Shown here piece by piece: positions 1 through 11,730 of a DNA stretch of 64,000 nt. Both the position numbers and the translations under genes were made by a program. This DNA comes from Drosophila miranda (lineage: Eukaryota; Arthropoda; Insecta; Diptera; Drosophilidae). Positions within the stretch are counted from its first letter, which is position 1, and each line of letters opens with the position of its first letter. Under the pieces are notes generated by a model that was given only the letters and a program-made list of their open reading frames with translations, ran no database searches and had not been told where the DNA came from. The DNA lies in NCBI RefSeq assembly GCF_003369915.1, contig NC_046673.1, forward strand, positions 10,090,001 to 10,154,000. Reading direction: 5' to 3'.

Positions 1-130
1 CCTCCTTGAATCGCTCGCAGGCCATGTATGCCTCCAGTCGAGAGTTCTGCTGCGTCATCGGATGCATTATCACCTCCACAGCCTTGGCCAGTTCGGCAGC
101 CAAGGCCTCTGTGCCTGCCTGGTGTGCCAT
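1..130 (-). CDS. Ranbp21: Exportin-5, N-terminal coding exon (partial)
   Basis: Nuclear export receptor of the importin-beta family; exportin-5 carries pre-miRNA and other double-stranded RNA cargo with RanGTP. Read on the minus strand from the ATG at 130, the 43 visible codons begin MAHQAGTEALAAELAKAVEV and continue with a stretch containing RLEAY and CERFKE. This lines up with the human exportin-5 N-terminus, which has the pattern 'LVKAV..MMDP...RLEA..FCEEFKE'. It is the first HEAT-repeat helix pair. The frame is still open at base 1, so the rest of the gene lies to the left of the window. It is head-to-head with Elys, as I recall for the D. melanogaster X chromosome. The start is the first ATG of the conserved frame; a little more protein upstream cannot be excluded. 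Confidence 0.85.
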   Translation of the reverse strand, partial: MAHQAGTEALAAELAKAVEVIMHPMTQQNSRLEAYMACERFKE

Positions 131-1201
131 CGCTAGCTGTTGCTGTAGCTGTGGCTGCCTCTCTGTGTAAAGTGGAAGTGGAAGCGAAAGCGAATGCGAA
201 AACGAAAACGAAAGAAAGGGAAAGGGTATATGTATATTCATTCAGTTGCACTCTCCATAGAGCAGAGCATGTGATTTCTTTAGCCCAGCTTTAATTTGAC
301 TTTAATTTCAATTGGCAAATGTGACTTACCTCTGCTTGCCCCTGCCCTCTGCTCGGTATTATTTGGCGCCCCGTTCCTTCTGCTGCTGTTTTGGCTGCCT
401 CTTTGTTGTTGTCTCTTCGTCGGTTCGTTCTTTCGTTTTTTTCCCCCAATGCGGTGCGGTTAGGGCCAGGCAGCGCCAGACAACGTTTTGCGATTAGAAG
501 AGCAGAGCTGTGTGCTTTGCAATGTGTGTTTGTTGTTGTGGCCTCTCGCCGTCGGCCTGTAGTTGTGGCCCGTTGTCTTCTCTTCACTTCACTTGGGAAC
601 GTACTGATGATTTTGGAAGGGATATGAAATTGGGATCGCCCGTTTGCTCCAGTGAAAACCTCGTTGAATGGCAAGTATTTCACATTTGAATTATATATAT
701 AGCCTACTCAAAACTCAAATGCCTTTTTCCGGCTAGGTTCGGTTTCGTGTTAGAACAATGTGCAAGCAAATCGCACAGGGTCGGCAGGGTTGACAATCGA
801 AAAGCTCCCACCACTATCTGCGCCGTGGCTCCCATCTATATTTTTGCATCAATATCTCGATATTTTCGCAATCCTACAATCGTTAGGGTGTTATCGAAAC
901 CCGCCTAAAAATTATTTTCGAAATATTTATTTTTATAAATATATATATACTATACTTTTAAAATGTCGCAGGCACAGCAAAATCCATAACATATGGAATT
1001 TGAAAATTTAATCGGCATTTGAAAATTTAATCGGAATTTGCAAATTTAATCGGAGTCTTATCCAACCCTGCAAACTGTCAAACGTGCGTCGTGAATCAAA
1101 AAAAAACAACACCGGCACTGCACAAAATCGCACATCTACTACATAGAAACACATATCGCCATTGATGTTGCGGAATTTGCCAGCTAATGATATAGTGAAA
1201 C
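131..1201. promoter_or_regulatory. Divergent Ranbp21/Elys promoter region and 5' UTRs
   Basis: About 1.07 kb separates the two start codons. It contains no convincing coding exon. The sequence around 845-900 has DRE-like TCGATA fragments (for example ATCTCGATATTTT and TTATCGAAA) but no perfect TATCGATA. At about 1008-1054 a short unit ending AATTTAATCGG is repeated three times, just before the probable Elys 5' UTR. Which bases are promoter and which are 5' UTR is inference; no transcript start can be placed exactly. Confidence 0.5.
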
Positions 1202-4200
1202 ATGAATTGGTACGAAATTGATGCAGATGAAAGACGCAGCTCGGGATTTCCAGAGCGCGTAATTCCTGGCTACGGCCATCAGAGTGACAAACATCGTAAG
1301 TATAGCGCGACGGGCGACGCGGTGCACGAGCCACAGTCTGTGATTTTCATTTTCATGCCCGCCATTCGTTTGCCGGTGTTTTTCTAATCCTGCCTCCCTG
1401 CAGCGGATAACTTTGGTGGCGGCATCATCAATGGCGGCAAGTGGGGATGGATCACAAACAGGTACTCAAACGATGCCACTCTGTTGATCTGTTCGCTGAG
1501 GGCGGGCAAGTGCATTATGCGTCACATATTCTGGAGAGAAGAGGCCGAAAGTAGCCAGCGCTGCAGCATCAGTTGTGTGGAGGAGCTCTTCCCTGGCCAA
1601 AAGGACGGAACGAAATGGCTCGCCGTCTGCCTGGAGACGTGGAACGATAAGGAAAGCCGGCCCGAGAACTGTGCCAACGCCAACACACAGATTGCCATCT
1701 TCTCGACAGCCTACAATCAGGTGCTTCGCTGCATCGATCTGGACGGCCTCTACTGCAGCACCCTCACGTTTCTGGACACCCAGATGTGCCAGCGCACGCT
1801 TCTTCGCAACTTTGATGGCTGCCTGGCGGTGGGCACAAATGAGGGGGCCGTTCTGCTGTGCGACATAAAATGCAACATTCTGATGGAAAGTCGCAGTCAA
1901 AACATTAGACTGCCGCTGAGTGAGATCATTTGTGGGCAGGTGGTCCGAAGGCAATCCTTCGAGTGCTCCACGCACGCAATAAATACTTGGCTGAAAGAAC
2001 AGGAATGCAGCCGCGACTGCTATGGCCACTTGGCAGTGGAGGTGGATGGTGAGTTCTTTGTGTGTTAAATGTGTTCTTTGTGTTTGTGTTTCTAATGTCA
2101 CTTCTTTGATGCTCATGTGGCATAGTGGGCACGAGCGAGGTGCGCTGCCTTATATCTGTTAACTTCATCACTGGCTTTGCCGCTGGCCTCAAGGATGGCC
2201 GCATTGTGATCTACGATCTGGATAGTTTCCATATCACCGCCGTACTTCAACCTCCCGGGTTTGTGGTGGCCAGTGTTGAGCGACTCTGCTGCGTTGTGCC
2301 ACGAGATGATCCCAAGCCCTGCCTCTTCGTATTCGGCATGTACGGTGGGGCCACCGATATGACCACCCTCCTCCATTCCATCCACTACAGCCACTCCTAT
2401 GCGGATGACGAAAGCCAGGAGATCCTCTTTAAGGTCAGCCCAAATATTTTCGACTCCTAGGGCGAGCCCCTCTTTGAACTCGTCCCATTCTATTCCACAG
2501 AACATTAGGAGCACCGCAATCTGCGCTAATCTGCTGCTCGATAGCGGCCCCTGCTCCATCCTTGGCTGCTCAACGGCCTCCTCATTCAGCTCTTGCGGCG
2601 ACAATGGCACCCTCCTGGCCTTATTCAGCTGGTACTCGCACAATGAGGGCAGGAACAAGCTTCTACTCTTCGACATGAATCAGTGGTACAAGGACGAGAT
2701 GCCCACCTGCCTGAACCCGAACCAGAATTTCAACTTTCTGGCCGGCTATTCACTGCCTGGCCAGGCCCCAGGCCTGAGCTTTCACCTGGACGCCGCAACT
2801 ATTAAGCATTTCATTTCGTTGCAGCGCTACGATGAGCATTTCTATCCCATTTCATTGAGCTTTGGTAAGATACTCGTACGAAGGCAAAGGCGATGTCGAT
2901 GCCGATGGCGAAGTGCTTAATGTAATGTTTTCTTTTAGATTTCTCCCTGCTAACAGCCGGGGGCTGTCAGTACTATGTCCATGAGGGGCTGCAGCGGCGC
3001 TTTCTGCGAAACTTCCAGGCGGAGAAGGCCCCGCTCTTCTTGATGGCTGAGGAAACACACAAGAACATTGTTGGCCTGCGCCTCATGCCTCAGTTCAGTG
3101 AGCTCCAACCCGATGCCACATTCTCCAAGGTGAGAGTCCATTCTACGACTATACGACTCTACGAGTATCTATCTTGCACCTTTTGCATCCCTCTGCTCTA
3201 TCTCTCTCTCTCTCTCTTTAGATGGCCATCTATGAGGAGATCCTCTCGGTGGCCCTCGAACACGGATTAATGGGACTGCTAAAGAATTGTGCAAAGAGCT
3301 GGATCGATGGCAGCTACCTGCGCAACCTGCGGGATCCCACAACACTCTCCCTGTCGACCCTCACCAACTGGATAATGAAGCGCGCCGCACAGATTAAAGC
3401 GCGCTGCTCGGAGCTGTGCCAGGGCATCTTTGACTACGGCGGCTATCCCCTGGACGAGCGCGAGCACAAGGAGTTCAGCGTGCTAAACGGCCAGTTGGGC
3501 AATCTGGACAGCCTGCAGTCGTACATCGCGAGTTTGGGCAAGCGCAGCCTGGCTCATTCGCTCCTCAGCGAAATCGAGACCAATGGACAGATGCTCCGCA
3601 CAGTCCATGCCTACCAGAAAGTGCTACTGTACTTCATTAATTGGGGACTGCTGCCAGAAGGCCAGCAGCTTGAACAGAAGGAGGAGGACGGGCAGCAGCA
3701 TTCGGCCCTAGTGAAGATGCGACGCGACTACGCAGAAAGAGGCTTGTCTAGGCGTGGTACTCTCTACATCGATCGCCTGTTGCAGCGTATTTCCCAAGAG
3801 AGCGGCGGTGTACCCGTTTCCCTGGAGTATCCTCCAGACACGCAGTCCATCATGAATTTGATGCTGTCGGCGAACATCGATATGGATCACAAGCATGAGG
3901 TCATTTTGTACTTGCTGCTCGATCTGGATGTCCATATGCCGAAAGTGAAACCCAGCAGCAGGTTTAGCACCGGATTCCGTCTCAAAAAGAATCTCGTGTT
4001 GCGCGTGAAGTCCCTCTGGGCCCTGGATCACGATGATCATTCGGTAAGTTTCGATTCTCTCTTCAAACAATTAGGCATTTAAGTCAGCTAAACCAGTCAC
4101 CCAAAGATCACAAAAGAGTTTACAAAAAATCAAAGCCAAAGAAAACGGAGAGCTACATTATTTATTCAAGGGCTATCCCAGAACAGGATACATTTTTATT

Positions 4201-7200
4201 GCAAATTTTGTTGGAAATAAATCGGTTTTTTTTTAATTTTTGGAATACAATTTGAAAATAAATTTGGAATAAATAAAATCGTAGACTAAATTTAATTTTT
4301 TTATAAGAAAATTAAATTAAATTCACATTTTTAATGTTTTTTGGAAATAAATTGTATACCTCTTATATTTAATTATTATAAAAATTAAAAAAAACATCGG
4401 CTTTTTTAATTTTTAAAATAAACATTTTAAATCAATTTTAAATTAAATTACAAATTAAAAAAAAAAAATGGTTAAAACTAAAAATAAAAATTAGTTTCAC
4501 ATTTTAAATGTTTATATTTAAAAATTGAAAATAATTTTTATTCCAAATTTTTATAAAACAAAAATTATTTAATAAACATTTTTTTAAAAATTTGAATAAT
4601 TTTTTTCTTAATTTTTACTTTAAAAAATTTAATTTAATGTACCATTTCCAAAATTGATTTTAAATGTTTATTTTAATCAGTTTTAGCGACAATCTACAAT
4701 TTAATGAGTATTGGATACAAAAATTATTGCATTAAATTTGTATTAAGAAAATTAAAAAAAAAAGCGTTAATATGGGGATTTTTTATGAATAATATTCAAA
4801 GTCCGAATTAAATATTTATTTCATTATTTATATTTAAAAAAAAAATAGAATCCCAACGATCCCTGCTGGTTACTGCTGATTATTTATTTTTATTGCATTT
4901 CTTTTAAATTTTAATTTGAATCTCCCATCTGATTCCTTCCAGGCATGCATAAGACTGCAGTCGAGCTCGAATTGTTCGGACTTTACCTATCTGAACTGGC
5001 ATGTGGAGCTGCTGGTGGAAACTCTCCTGGCCAAGGGCGCCATCACGGAGGCCATGAGCGTGGTGGGTCGGCCACCGGGGCCGCTTTCCACGCTGACGCA
5101 CCTGAAGGTCCTGGTGGCCAGCAAGAACATACCCGAGGCCTTCGAGTATGCCCGGCGCAATGACGACGACGTAACGGGCCGGCCGCTGCTGGAGTACTTC
5201 TTCCGGCAGTGCATCGAGGACCGGCAGTTCAAGGCTCTGGCCCAGCTGTGCCTGCGCGAATCGGAGGAGGAGCTCGCCCTGAGCCTGCTCAGGGAGTGCA
5301 AGACCCCGCTGACGGATAGCGTTCAGCTGATTCTGCTTCTGCATAAGTCCAAGTACATTGAGGCGGTCTCCTTGATGGACGAGGTGGCCGCCGAGCGGCA
5401 GATCGCCGACGATTCCACCCGAGCGATTATCTCTGCCTACCGCTCAACGATGAACCCCGTTTCTCAGACCCTTGCCGGCGACTACTTCCGCATCCGCGAG
5501 AATCTGGACGTGGCGCCGGCCGAGAACGTCCATCCGGAGCCCTTCAGCAGTCAGCTGGCCAGAAACCCTTTCAGGGGACTGAAGGGCAGCGTCTTTCAGA
5601 GCTCTGCCCTCGGCGCCCACTGGGCCACGCACTACAACATGGACTCATCGTCGAAGGGCAAGGCGATCCCCTGCCACCAGGTGCCCTTCCTGCGGAGCTC
5701 GATGTACGGCATGAGCCAGCTGCCCCGTCGCCGTCGCACTTTGCGTCCCGTGCCCCACCAGGCGGTGAAGAAGCGTGAACGCGAGCAGGAGGAACCTGAG
5801 CAGGCCGGCGGCGGCGGCTCCCAGTTGAACCTGCAGCCACCCAAGCGGCGCCGTATGCTGAGCGAACACTTCGTGAAGGGTGTCTGCGACTTTGTTGGGA
5901 ATAAGTTCTATCCGAAATCGGATCAAGACCAGACCGATGATGATCAGCAACCCAAGCCCAGTGAGCTGCTCCAACTGCCGACGTTCCTGCAGGCAAAGAA
6001 GCAGCCGCCGCTCCAGCAAAAGACCACTCCACCGCCAGTGACCATACTAAAGCGGCGACCGGGCCTCGACGCAGGGGCCGGTACTCCACCGCTGGCCACG
6101 GCTAAGCCAAAGCGGTTTTGCTTCATGCCGCCAATGCCATTGCAATGCCATGGCTTTCCCGATAGCGACGCCATGGAGGTGGATGAGGAGGAGCAAGATG
6201 AGGAGGAGCAAGAGGAGGAGGAGGAGACTGACGAGATCATTGTGGAAATCGAGCCGCCAGCTGGTTTCCTACCCTTCGCCTCGGACAACAGCCAGTCGGA
6301 TGATGATGAGGATGAGGATGAGGATGAGTTTATGTCGCCCCTGAGTTCACCATATACTTCGATGGTCAGCCCGAGATTGATGCCAGCTCCAGAGAAACAT
6401 CTCGAGAAGTCTCCCCGCCCCATGGCTCCGCCTGCTGGGCCGCAGCCCCGCAGCTCGCTCATCCAGGCTGGAAAGAGCGAGAGCAGCAGCGGATTTGGGA
6501 GCTTTGCCTCTATCCTCACGGCCGAAACGGCATCCCACGAGTTTGCCCCCACCGTCTGCTCCTCGAAAATGGGAACACAGTCGATATTTTCCTCAGGTAC
6601 GGCCACCGCAACCTCCACCGCCACCACCTCTGTTAAGATCTCAGAGCGTACCACCATATGTGTTGAGATGGATGATCCCGAAACGGAGCCAGAGTCAACA
6701 GCATCGGGGGGCAGGTCCGACTGGTATGCGCCATCAGTTAACTTGCAGGAGCAGGAAGAGGAGCAGGAGCAAGAGCAGGGGCAGAAAGAGGTCCAAATGC
6801 TGGACACCACTCTGGGCATGTCCACATACGATGTGACGACAGCTGAGCAGCGGGAGGAGGAGTCGCTTTTCTCGCCGGAGATCGAGGATGAAATGATTCT
6901 GGCGGAGGTCGAGGCGGAGCAACTGGAGAAGGAAGAGGAACTGATGGAGGAGTATCTGCAGGAGGCCCAGGAGGAAGGACAGCTGCAGGAGAGGCCCAGC
7001 AGCTACAATCGAACGTACATGGGCAGCTCCGATGATCCGCCGCAGGAGCGCAGCTCCTCGCCCTCCCTGAGCCTCAGCAGCGAAATGTCGAACCTCTCCT
7101 CGCCCCGCACCCTGCCGGAGACCATCCAGGGTGGCGATGGCATGTACTCGATTGTCATTGAGTCGACGGGCTCCATAACCACATCGCGTTCGGTCACGCA

Positions 7201-9034
7201 CACGCCCACATCCTTTCTGCCCAGCGACACAAATGTTTCCCAGAACTCGAGTCCACGGGCAACGCGCGGCACTGGCGGGGATGGCTCACCGCGTGCCCTG
7301 TACCGGGCCAATAGCCTCGAGACCGTGGATGATCTGGATACCACCAAGGGCTCCCTGGAGGAGGAGGAGGAGGATGATGAGGACGACTGTGTGATCGCCC
7401 TGGACGGCACCCGGGTCGGTGACTATGTGGCCCGCCCCTCTCAATCGGCGCCCTCCAGCAGTGCCGAGCTGTTCGCCTTCAAAGATGAGACCCAGAAGGA
7501 GAACGGCCCTGGCGACGGCCCCTCTCTCTCAGTTGGAGCTACGGCTACGGACACATCAATCGTCATTTTGAGCAGCAGTGAAGATGAGGCTGAAGATGAG
7601 GCTGAAGATGAGGCTGAAGATGAGGCTGAAGATGAGGGTGAAGATGAGGGTAAAGATGAGGCTGAAGATGAGGCTGAAAATGAGGCTGAAAATGAGGACA
7701 AGTCTCCATCGAAGTCAAGCTCCATAGCAGCCTCGGACTCGGGTTCAGGATCAGAAGAGGGATCAAGCTCAAAATCAGAGACGGACTCGAAATCGTCAAC
7801 TTCATCGCAATCTAGATCATCCCCGACGCAATCCAGTTCTAGTTCTAGTTCTACATGCTCATCTAGTAATGACGCAGCATCACCAGAAAAGAAGATGCAT
7901 CTCGCCACGCTGCCCGAAATTGAGGAGGTAGACGTTGAGGTCGAGTCGGAGGATGAGAACGATGAAGCCCAGCAGAACGTTCCCGAAGAGAAGAAGGAGG
8001 ATGAAAACGATGAAGGTCAGCAGAACGTTCCCGAAGAGAAGAAGGAGGATGAAAACGATGAAGCCCAGCAGAACGTTCCCGAAGTGAAGAAGGAGGATGA
8101 GAACGATGAAGCCCAGCAGAACGTTCCCGAAGAGAAGAAGAAATCTGAATCAAAGGACGAGCAGCAGCTGCAGGCCGAAGATGAGCCACAGACGACGTCC
8201 CATGAAGACCATGACGACTCCAAACTAAGTCTGACGTTGGCCTTCTCCGACAATGAGGACGAGCGGGCTCCAACAGTAGCTTCGCCAGTTACCTCACGTG
8301 TCCTCCGCCCGCGGGCCCACCCTGGGAACAGGACGCGCCTGCGCAGTGACGATGGTCCGCCCAAGAGCTCTGCGGGCGGCTTCGAACGAGCCGTGTCCAC
8401 ACCACCTTTGTCGATGCCAAAGCGCCGCAACTCGGGACAGCACAAGAATCCGCTGGAGGTGATCGACGAGCAGAAATCTCTGGACTCTGGTTCTCCGATG
8501 CTGCGCACATCCGCGCGCACCAAGCGAGCCACCTCCACAATTAGGGAGGCGACCGGGGAGACGAAAAAAACAGGCGAACCCCGGCGTGGCCGTGGTGCCA
8601 GTGAGCCACCCGTGAATTCTGGAAAGCTCGGAAAGCAGCGCCGGACAAGCGGAGCCGAGGAGAAATTGCCCGAAGATTCCACGCTTATATCATTGCCTCG
8701 TCTGCGGCTTCGAAGCACCAGCAGACGCTCCAGCTTGGCGATGAGCGATCAGGAGTCGCCTGCGACCACCCCCATCCCGCAGACAACTGGACGTGAGCTC
8801 CGTCCTCGTCGCATTCGAACCTCGTCGGAATCTGCATCGTCGCCAGCCCCGCGAACAGCCACACCAACTCCGCAGCAGGGTAACATTTCAGGGCATACTG
8901 CTTTCGGGCCAATCATTAATTCCTGATTTTCTTTCTTTTTCTCTTGTCTAGTGAACAGCGAGGCCAATGTGCCCCTAAAGAAACGCCTAAGATCAAAGCC
9001 TGTGGTCGACGGCAATGGCGAATCCGAAAAGTGA
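1202..9034 (+). CDS. Elys: ELYS/MEL-28 nucleoporin (8 coding exons, 2147 aa)
   Basis: Chromatin-binding nucleoporin that seeds post-mitotic nuclear pore assembly by recruiting the Nup107-160 complex. Coding exons read as 1202-1295, 1404-2048, 2126-2433, 2501-2864, 2939-3129, 3222-4043, 4943-8879 and 8952-9034; the joined length is 6444 nt, with an open frame throughout. Residues 1 to about 530 are the N-terminal beta-propeller, with a signature LLLFDMNQWYKDEMP matching vertebrate ELYS 'GLFDINRWYHAQMP'. Residues about 535-990 are the alpha-solenoid (LLPEG... and IDRLL.. segments match human ELYS). The rest is low-complexity, acidic then basic, with AT-hook-like RRGRG near the C-terminus for DNA binding. 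Oddities: two in-frame coding minisatellites, a very AT-rich 0.9 kb intron, and a weak GTCAGC donor after exon 3. It ends in KKRLRSKPVVDGNGESEK. Confidence 0.93.
4044..4942 (+). other. Very AT-rich large intron of Elys
   Basis: This 899 bp intron runs from GTAAGT to TTCCTTCCAG. All other Elys introns are 67-108 bp. From about 4080 to 4920 it is almost pure A/T with many short AAATTTAAA-type words and no protein homology that I can see. The gain is probably slippage or decay of an old insertion, but no terminal repeats or target duplication are visible, so its origin is unknown. Confidence 0.75.
7580..7699 (+). repeat. Coding minisatellite in Elys, ten 12 bp units
   Basis: Ten tandem units of GAAGATGAGGCT and single-base variants encode an EDEA run (about residues 1688-1727). 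All units stay in frame. The near-identity between units implies recent slippage or unequal exchange in an acidic disordered region that tolerates length change. Confidence 0.9.
7949..8140 (+). repeat. Coding minisatellite in Elys, four 48 bp units
   Basis: Four head-to-tail 48 bp units each encode EDENDEAQQNVPEEKK or a one-residue variant (G for A in unit 2, V for E in unit 3). They cover about residues 1811-1874. The copies differ at only a few bases, so the array is young compared with the surrounding protein. Confidence 0.92.
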
Positions 9035-9852
9035 GGGTAACGCACCGCTGAAGGAGGAGGAAGGTGACACACACCACAAGCAACGTAGCAGACACTAGAG
9101 ACTCTTGTATTATTGAATGGTTACGCCGCCACATGGGCTTTACTTTATTTTTGTTTTTTTAGTTGTATTGACACAAATTGCCAAATGGGCAGATGTGCTT
9201 TTCGAGTGTTCAATAAATAGTTAGAATTCCCCCACATGGCGGACACGTACATATCTATCTATCGATTTTCTTAATAGGGGATAAAATCATTATCAATAAC
9301 AATATTGATAGTTTTGTATTGTTTCCATTGTTTGCAGAGCGAGAGAGAATGCTGAGGCAACACTTTCAATGAACAATATTTGTATCCGATAAACTAAACT
9401 TACCCTGCCGCGCGTTTGCTATCGATATCGCCGAATCGCCGATGATCCCAGCGCGCGCGTCCTCTTTTTGAACAAGGCGCCCTCTATACCCGTTTGGGTG
9501 TTGCCGGATCGCTCATTTTTACGCGCCAAAATTTAATTTTTTATCAGCTAATTTTTTGTTTACCACCACAATGTAAAATACACATTTTTGAGTAGAATTT
9601 TAATTTAAAATTAAAATTACATTTACTTCCAAGTCGATACTTAAAATAGATAGATATGTACAGATATATACAGCAGTTGTCCTTATGAAACTTATGATTG
9701 AAAATCGGCAAGAAGGGGACATTGGCAGCAGCAGCAGACCAACGTTTTACGGTGGATTTCGTCTACGTCTACGCCTAGGTCTATGTCTGTATCTACTAGC
9801 TAACGTCTAAAACTGATTAATCAGTGGGTTAGGTGCGCTGTGCTGTGCTCGT
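9035..9852. other. Convergent intergenic region with an orphan DRE
   Basis: The Elys 3' UTR occupies the left part and the 3' UTR of the minus-strand membrane protein gene the right part. Between them, 9420-9427 is a perfect TATCGATA followed by a GC-rich stretch rich in GCGCGC (about 9450-9480). That looks like promoter sequence although both neighbouring genes end here. No open reading frame of interest starts downstream. Confidence 0.45.
9212..9217 (+). terminator. Probable Elys polyadenylation signal
   Basis: An AATAAA hexamer lies 178 bp after the Elys stop codon, in AT-rich sequence. It is the first canonical signal after the stop. Confidence 0.6.
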
Positions 9853-11730
9853 CTAGACGAGCGTGGAAAGCTCGTGCAGCGAGATTGTGATGTTGCTCAT
9901 GTCGAGCGTGGGCGGGATGCCCGGACTGACTGACCCGCTGGCCTCGCGACCCACCAGACAGCTTCCGGCTCCCCCGCCTATGGGCTTCGGCGTGGGGGGC
10001 GTCGCCGTGGCCGGGCGGACAAGAAATGATGAATTGATGGCTCCACCTCCGCCACCCATGGTGTTGTTGCAGAGCAGGGGATTGAAGCTACCGTGCGAGT
10101 GGTTCGGCGAGACAGGTGTCACCGAGGTGGGCTGCAGCATGCAGGCATGGTGGCCCTGGTACAGCTGCATTGGTGGCGGGGCCAGTGGTGGCGGAGAGGC
10201 AGCATGGAACTGCACTGGCGGAAGAGAAAGCGGCAGTGGCAGTGGCAGCTGGGCCGCCGATAGCAGCGACATGTTGTGTGGCAGCGATCCCACAAGAGTC
10301 CCGTGCAGCGGGGCACTGCGATAGCTGATGGTCTTCTCCTTTTGCCAGACGAACACATTGTGGACCATGGCGCCGCCGCAAAAGACGATACCCACGCCGA
10401 TGAGGACGCTGGTGATGATGGCGGGCGTCGAGTGGAAGTGATTGAAGGTGTAGAGAATGATGCCGGTGAGGAATACCGGGATGGAGATGAAGAATCCGCT
10501 AACCGCACACGTGCGACTGGCACTCGATTTCTCCAGATACTTGTTGTCGCGCCCCTCGAAGGCTGGCGAACGCAGCTTAACGGCGAACAGGAACTGAATG
10601 GCGCAGACCAGCAGGCAACAGAGGTTCAGGGAGAGCGACAGGGCGCACAAGGCCAGGGTCACGTCGTAAACGATGATAAAGTCCTCGCTGCTCACGCCCC
10701 TGGACAGGGCATCATCGCGCCCATTCGGCGAGATCTTCAACAGGAAGATCAGCGAGAGCAGCGCCAGAAGCAGGGAACCTGAAAACAAATCAGATGGTCA
10801 GATGGTAGACGAGACTCCGAATGGTGTGTGTTGTGTGCACTCACTCAAGCACAGCAGACCCAGGCTGGTGAGGGCTTCGCGAGGCGATGGTCCGGGCTTG
10901 GACAGCTTCTGGAGCATCGGATTCCCCATCAGATTATTGCAGTTGCTGTAATTGTGCTGTTGAAGTTGGCTGATATGTTGCGGCTGCTGTGGCGATTGGG
11001 GCTGCATCAGGGAGTGGGACAGCTGAGGCTGTGCCGGCAGCGGCAGCGTCTGTTGCTGCTGCTGCTGCTGGTGGTGGCTGCTGGCCAGGATGTGCTGGTT
11101 CGTGTAGGTGTGATGGTGCAGGCTCCCATTGCTGTTGCAGTGTCCATTGGGAGTGAGGGGCGTCAATGGCGTCAATGGCGTCAGCGGTTTCAGTGGCGTG
11201 GGGGTCGTTGGCATGGCAATGTTAAGAAGATTGGAGGCGGCATTTGAAACTCGGCACCCGCCATTGAGAAGGGTGCTGCAGGTGGACGCATTCAGAGCGG
11301 ATATGTTCAGGGGCTGTTGCTGCGGCTGTGGCTGGGGCGGTCGCAGGTGAATGTTGCGTGCCGTGCTGGCCAAGGCAGCTGCTGCGGGTGTTGGCGAGCC
11401 TGCCCCGGCTGCAGCAGTGGCTGACACAGGGCCATTCGTGGTGGTGGTGGTTGCTGCTGTTCCTCCTGCTCCTGCAGCGGCTGTTGCTGCCCCTGCTTGA
11501 ACGGAGGGTGTGTTGTTGCCGCTTCCACTGCTTCCGTTCCCGTTCCCGTTGTGGCTGTTGTTGTTGTTGTTACTGCTGCTTGTGCTACTGTTGGCACAGG
11601 CTGAAGCGGTGCGCAGCAGCTGTCCATTGAGCGGCAAAGCCACTGTAACCGGTGGCACGGGCAGCGGGACGGTGGCAGAGGCGGAGGCGGAGGCAGAGGC
11701 ACTGCTCGCATTGGAGGCGTGCTTCAGCAT
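9853..11730 (-). CDS. Uncharacterised four-pass membrane protein with opa-rich N-terminus (603 aa)
   Basis: Two coding exons, 10845-11730 and 9853-10778 on the minus strand, join through GTGAGT and TTTTCAG in an open frame of 604 codons. Residues 1 to about 285 are low-complexity: Ser/Ala runs, Asn runs, a 'TPLTPLTPLTP' repeat, poly-Gln and His/Gln stretches, all presumably cytosolic and disordered. Four hydrophobic segments follow at about 288-311 (spanning the splice join), 335-357, 386-407 and 414-440. Between segments 2 and 3 is a charged loop with RSPAFEGRDNKYLEK. The C-terminal tail is Pro/Gly/Ser/Met-rich and ends ITISLHELSTLV. The four-pass layout resembles small tetraspan families such as TMEM221, but I cannot assign one. 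The poly-Gln and Ser arrays mean the exact start is uncertain; the ATG at 11730 is the first in frame. Confidence 0.75.
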
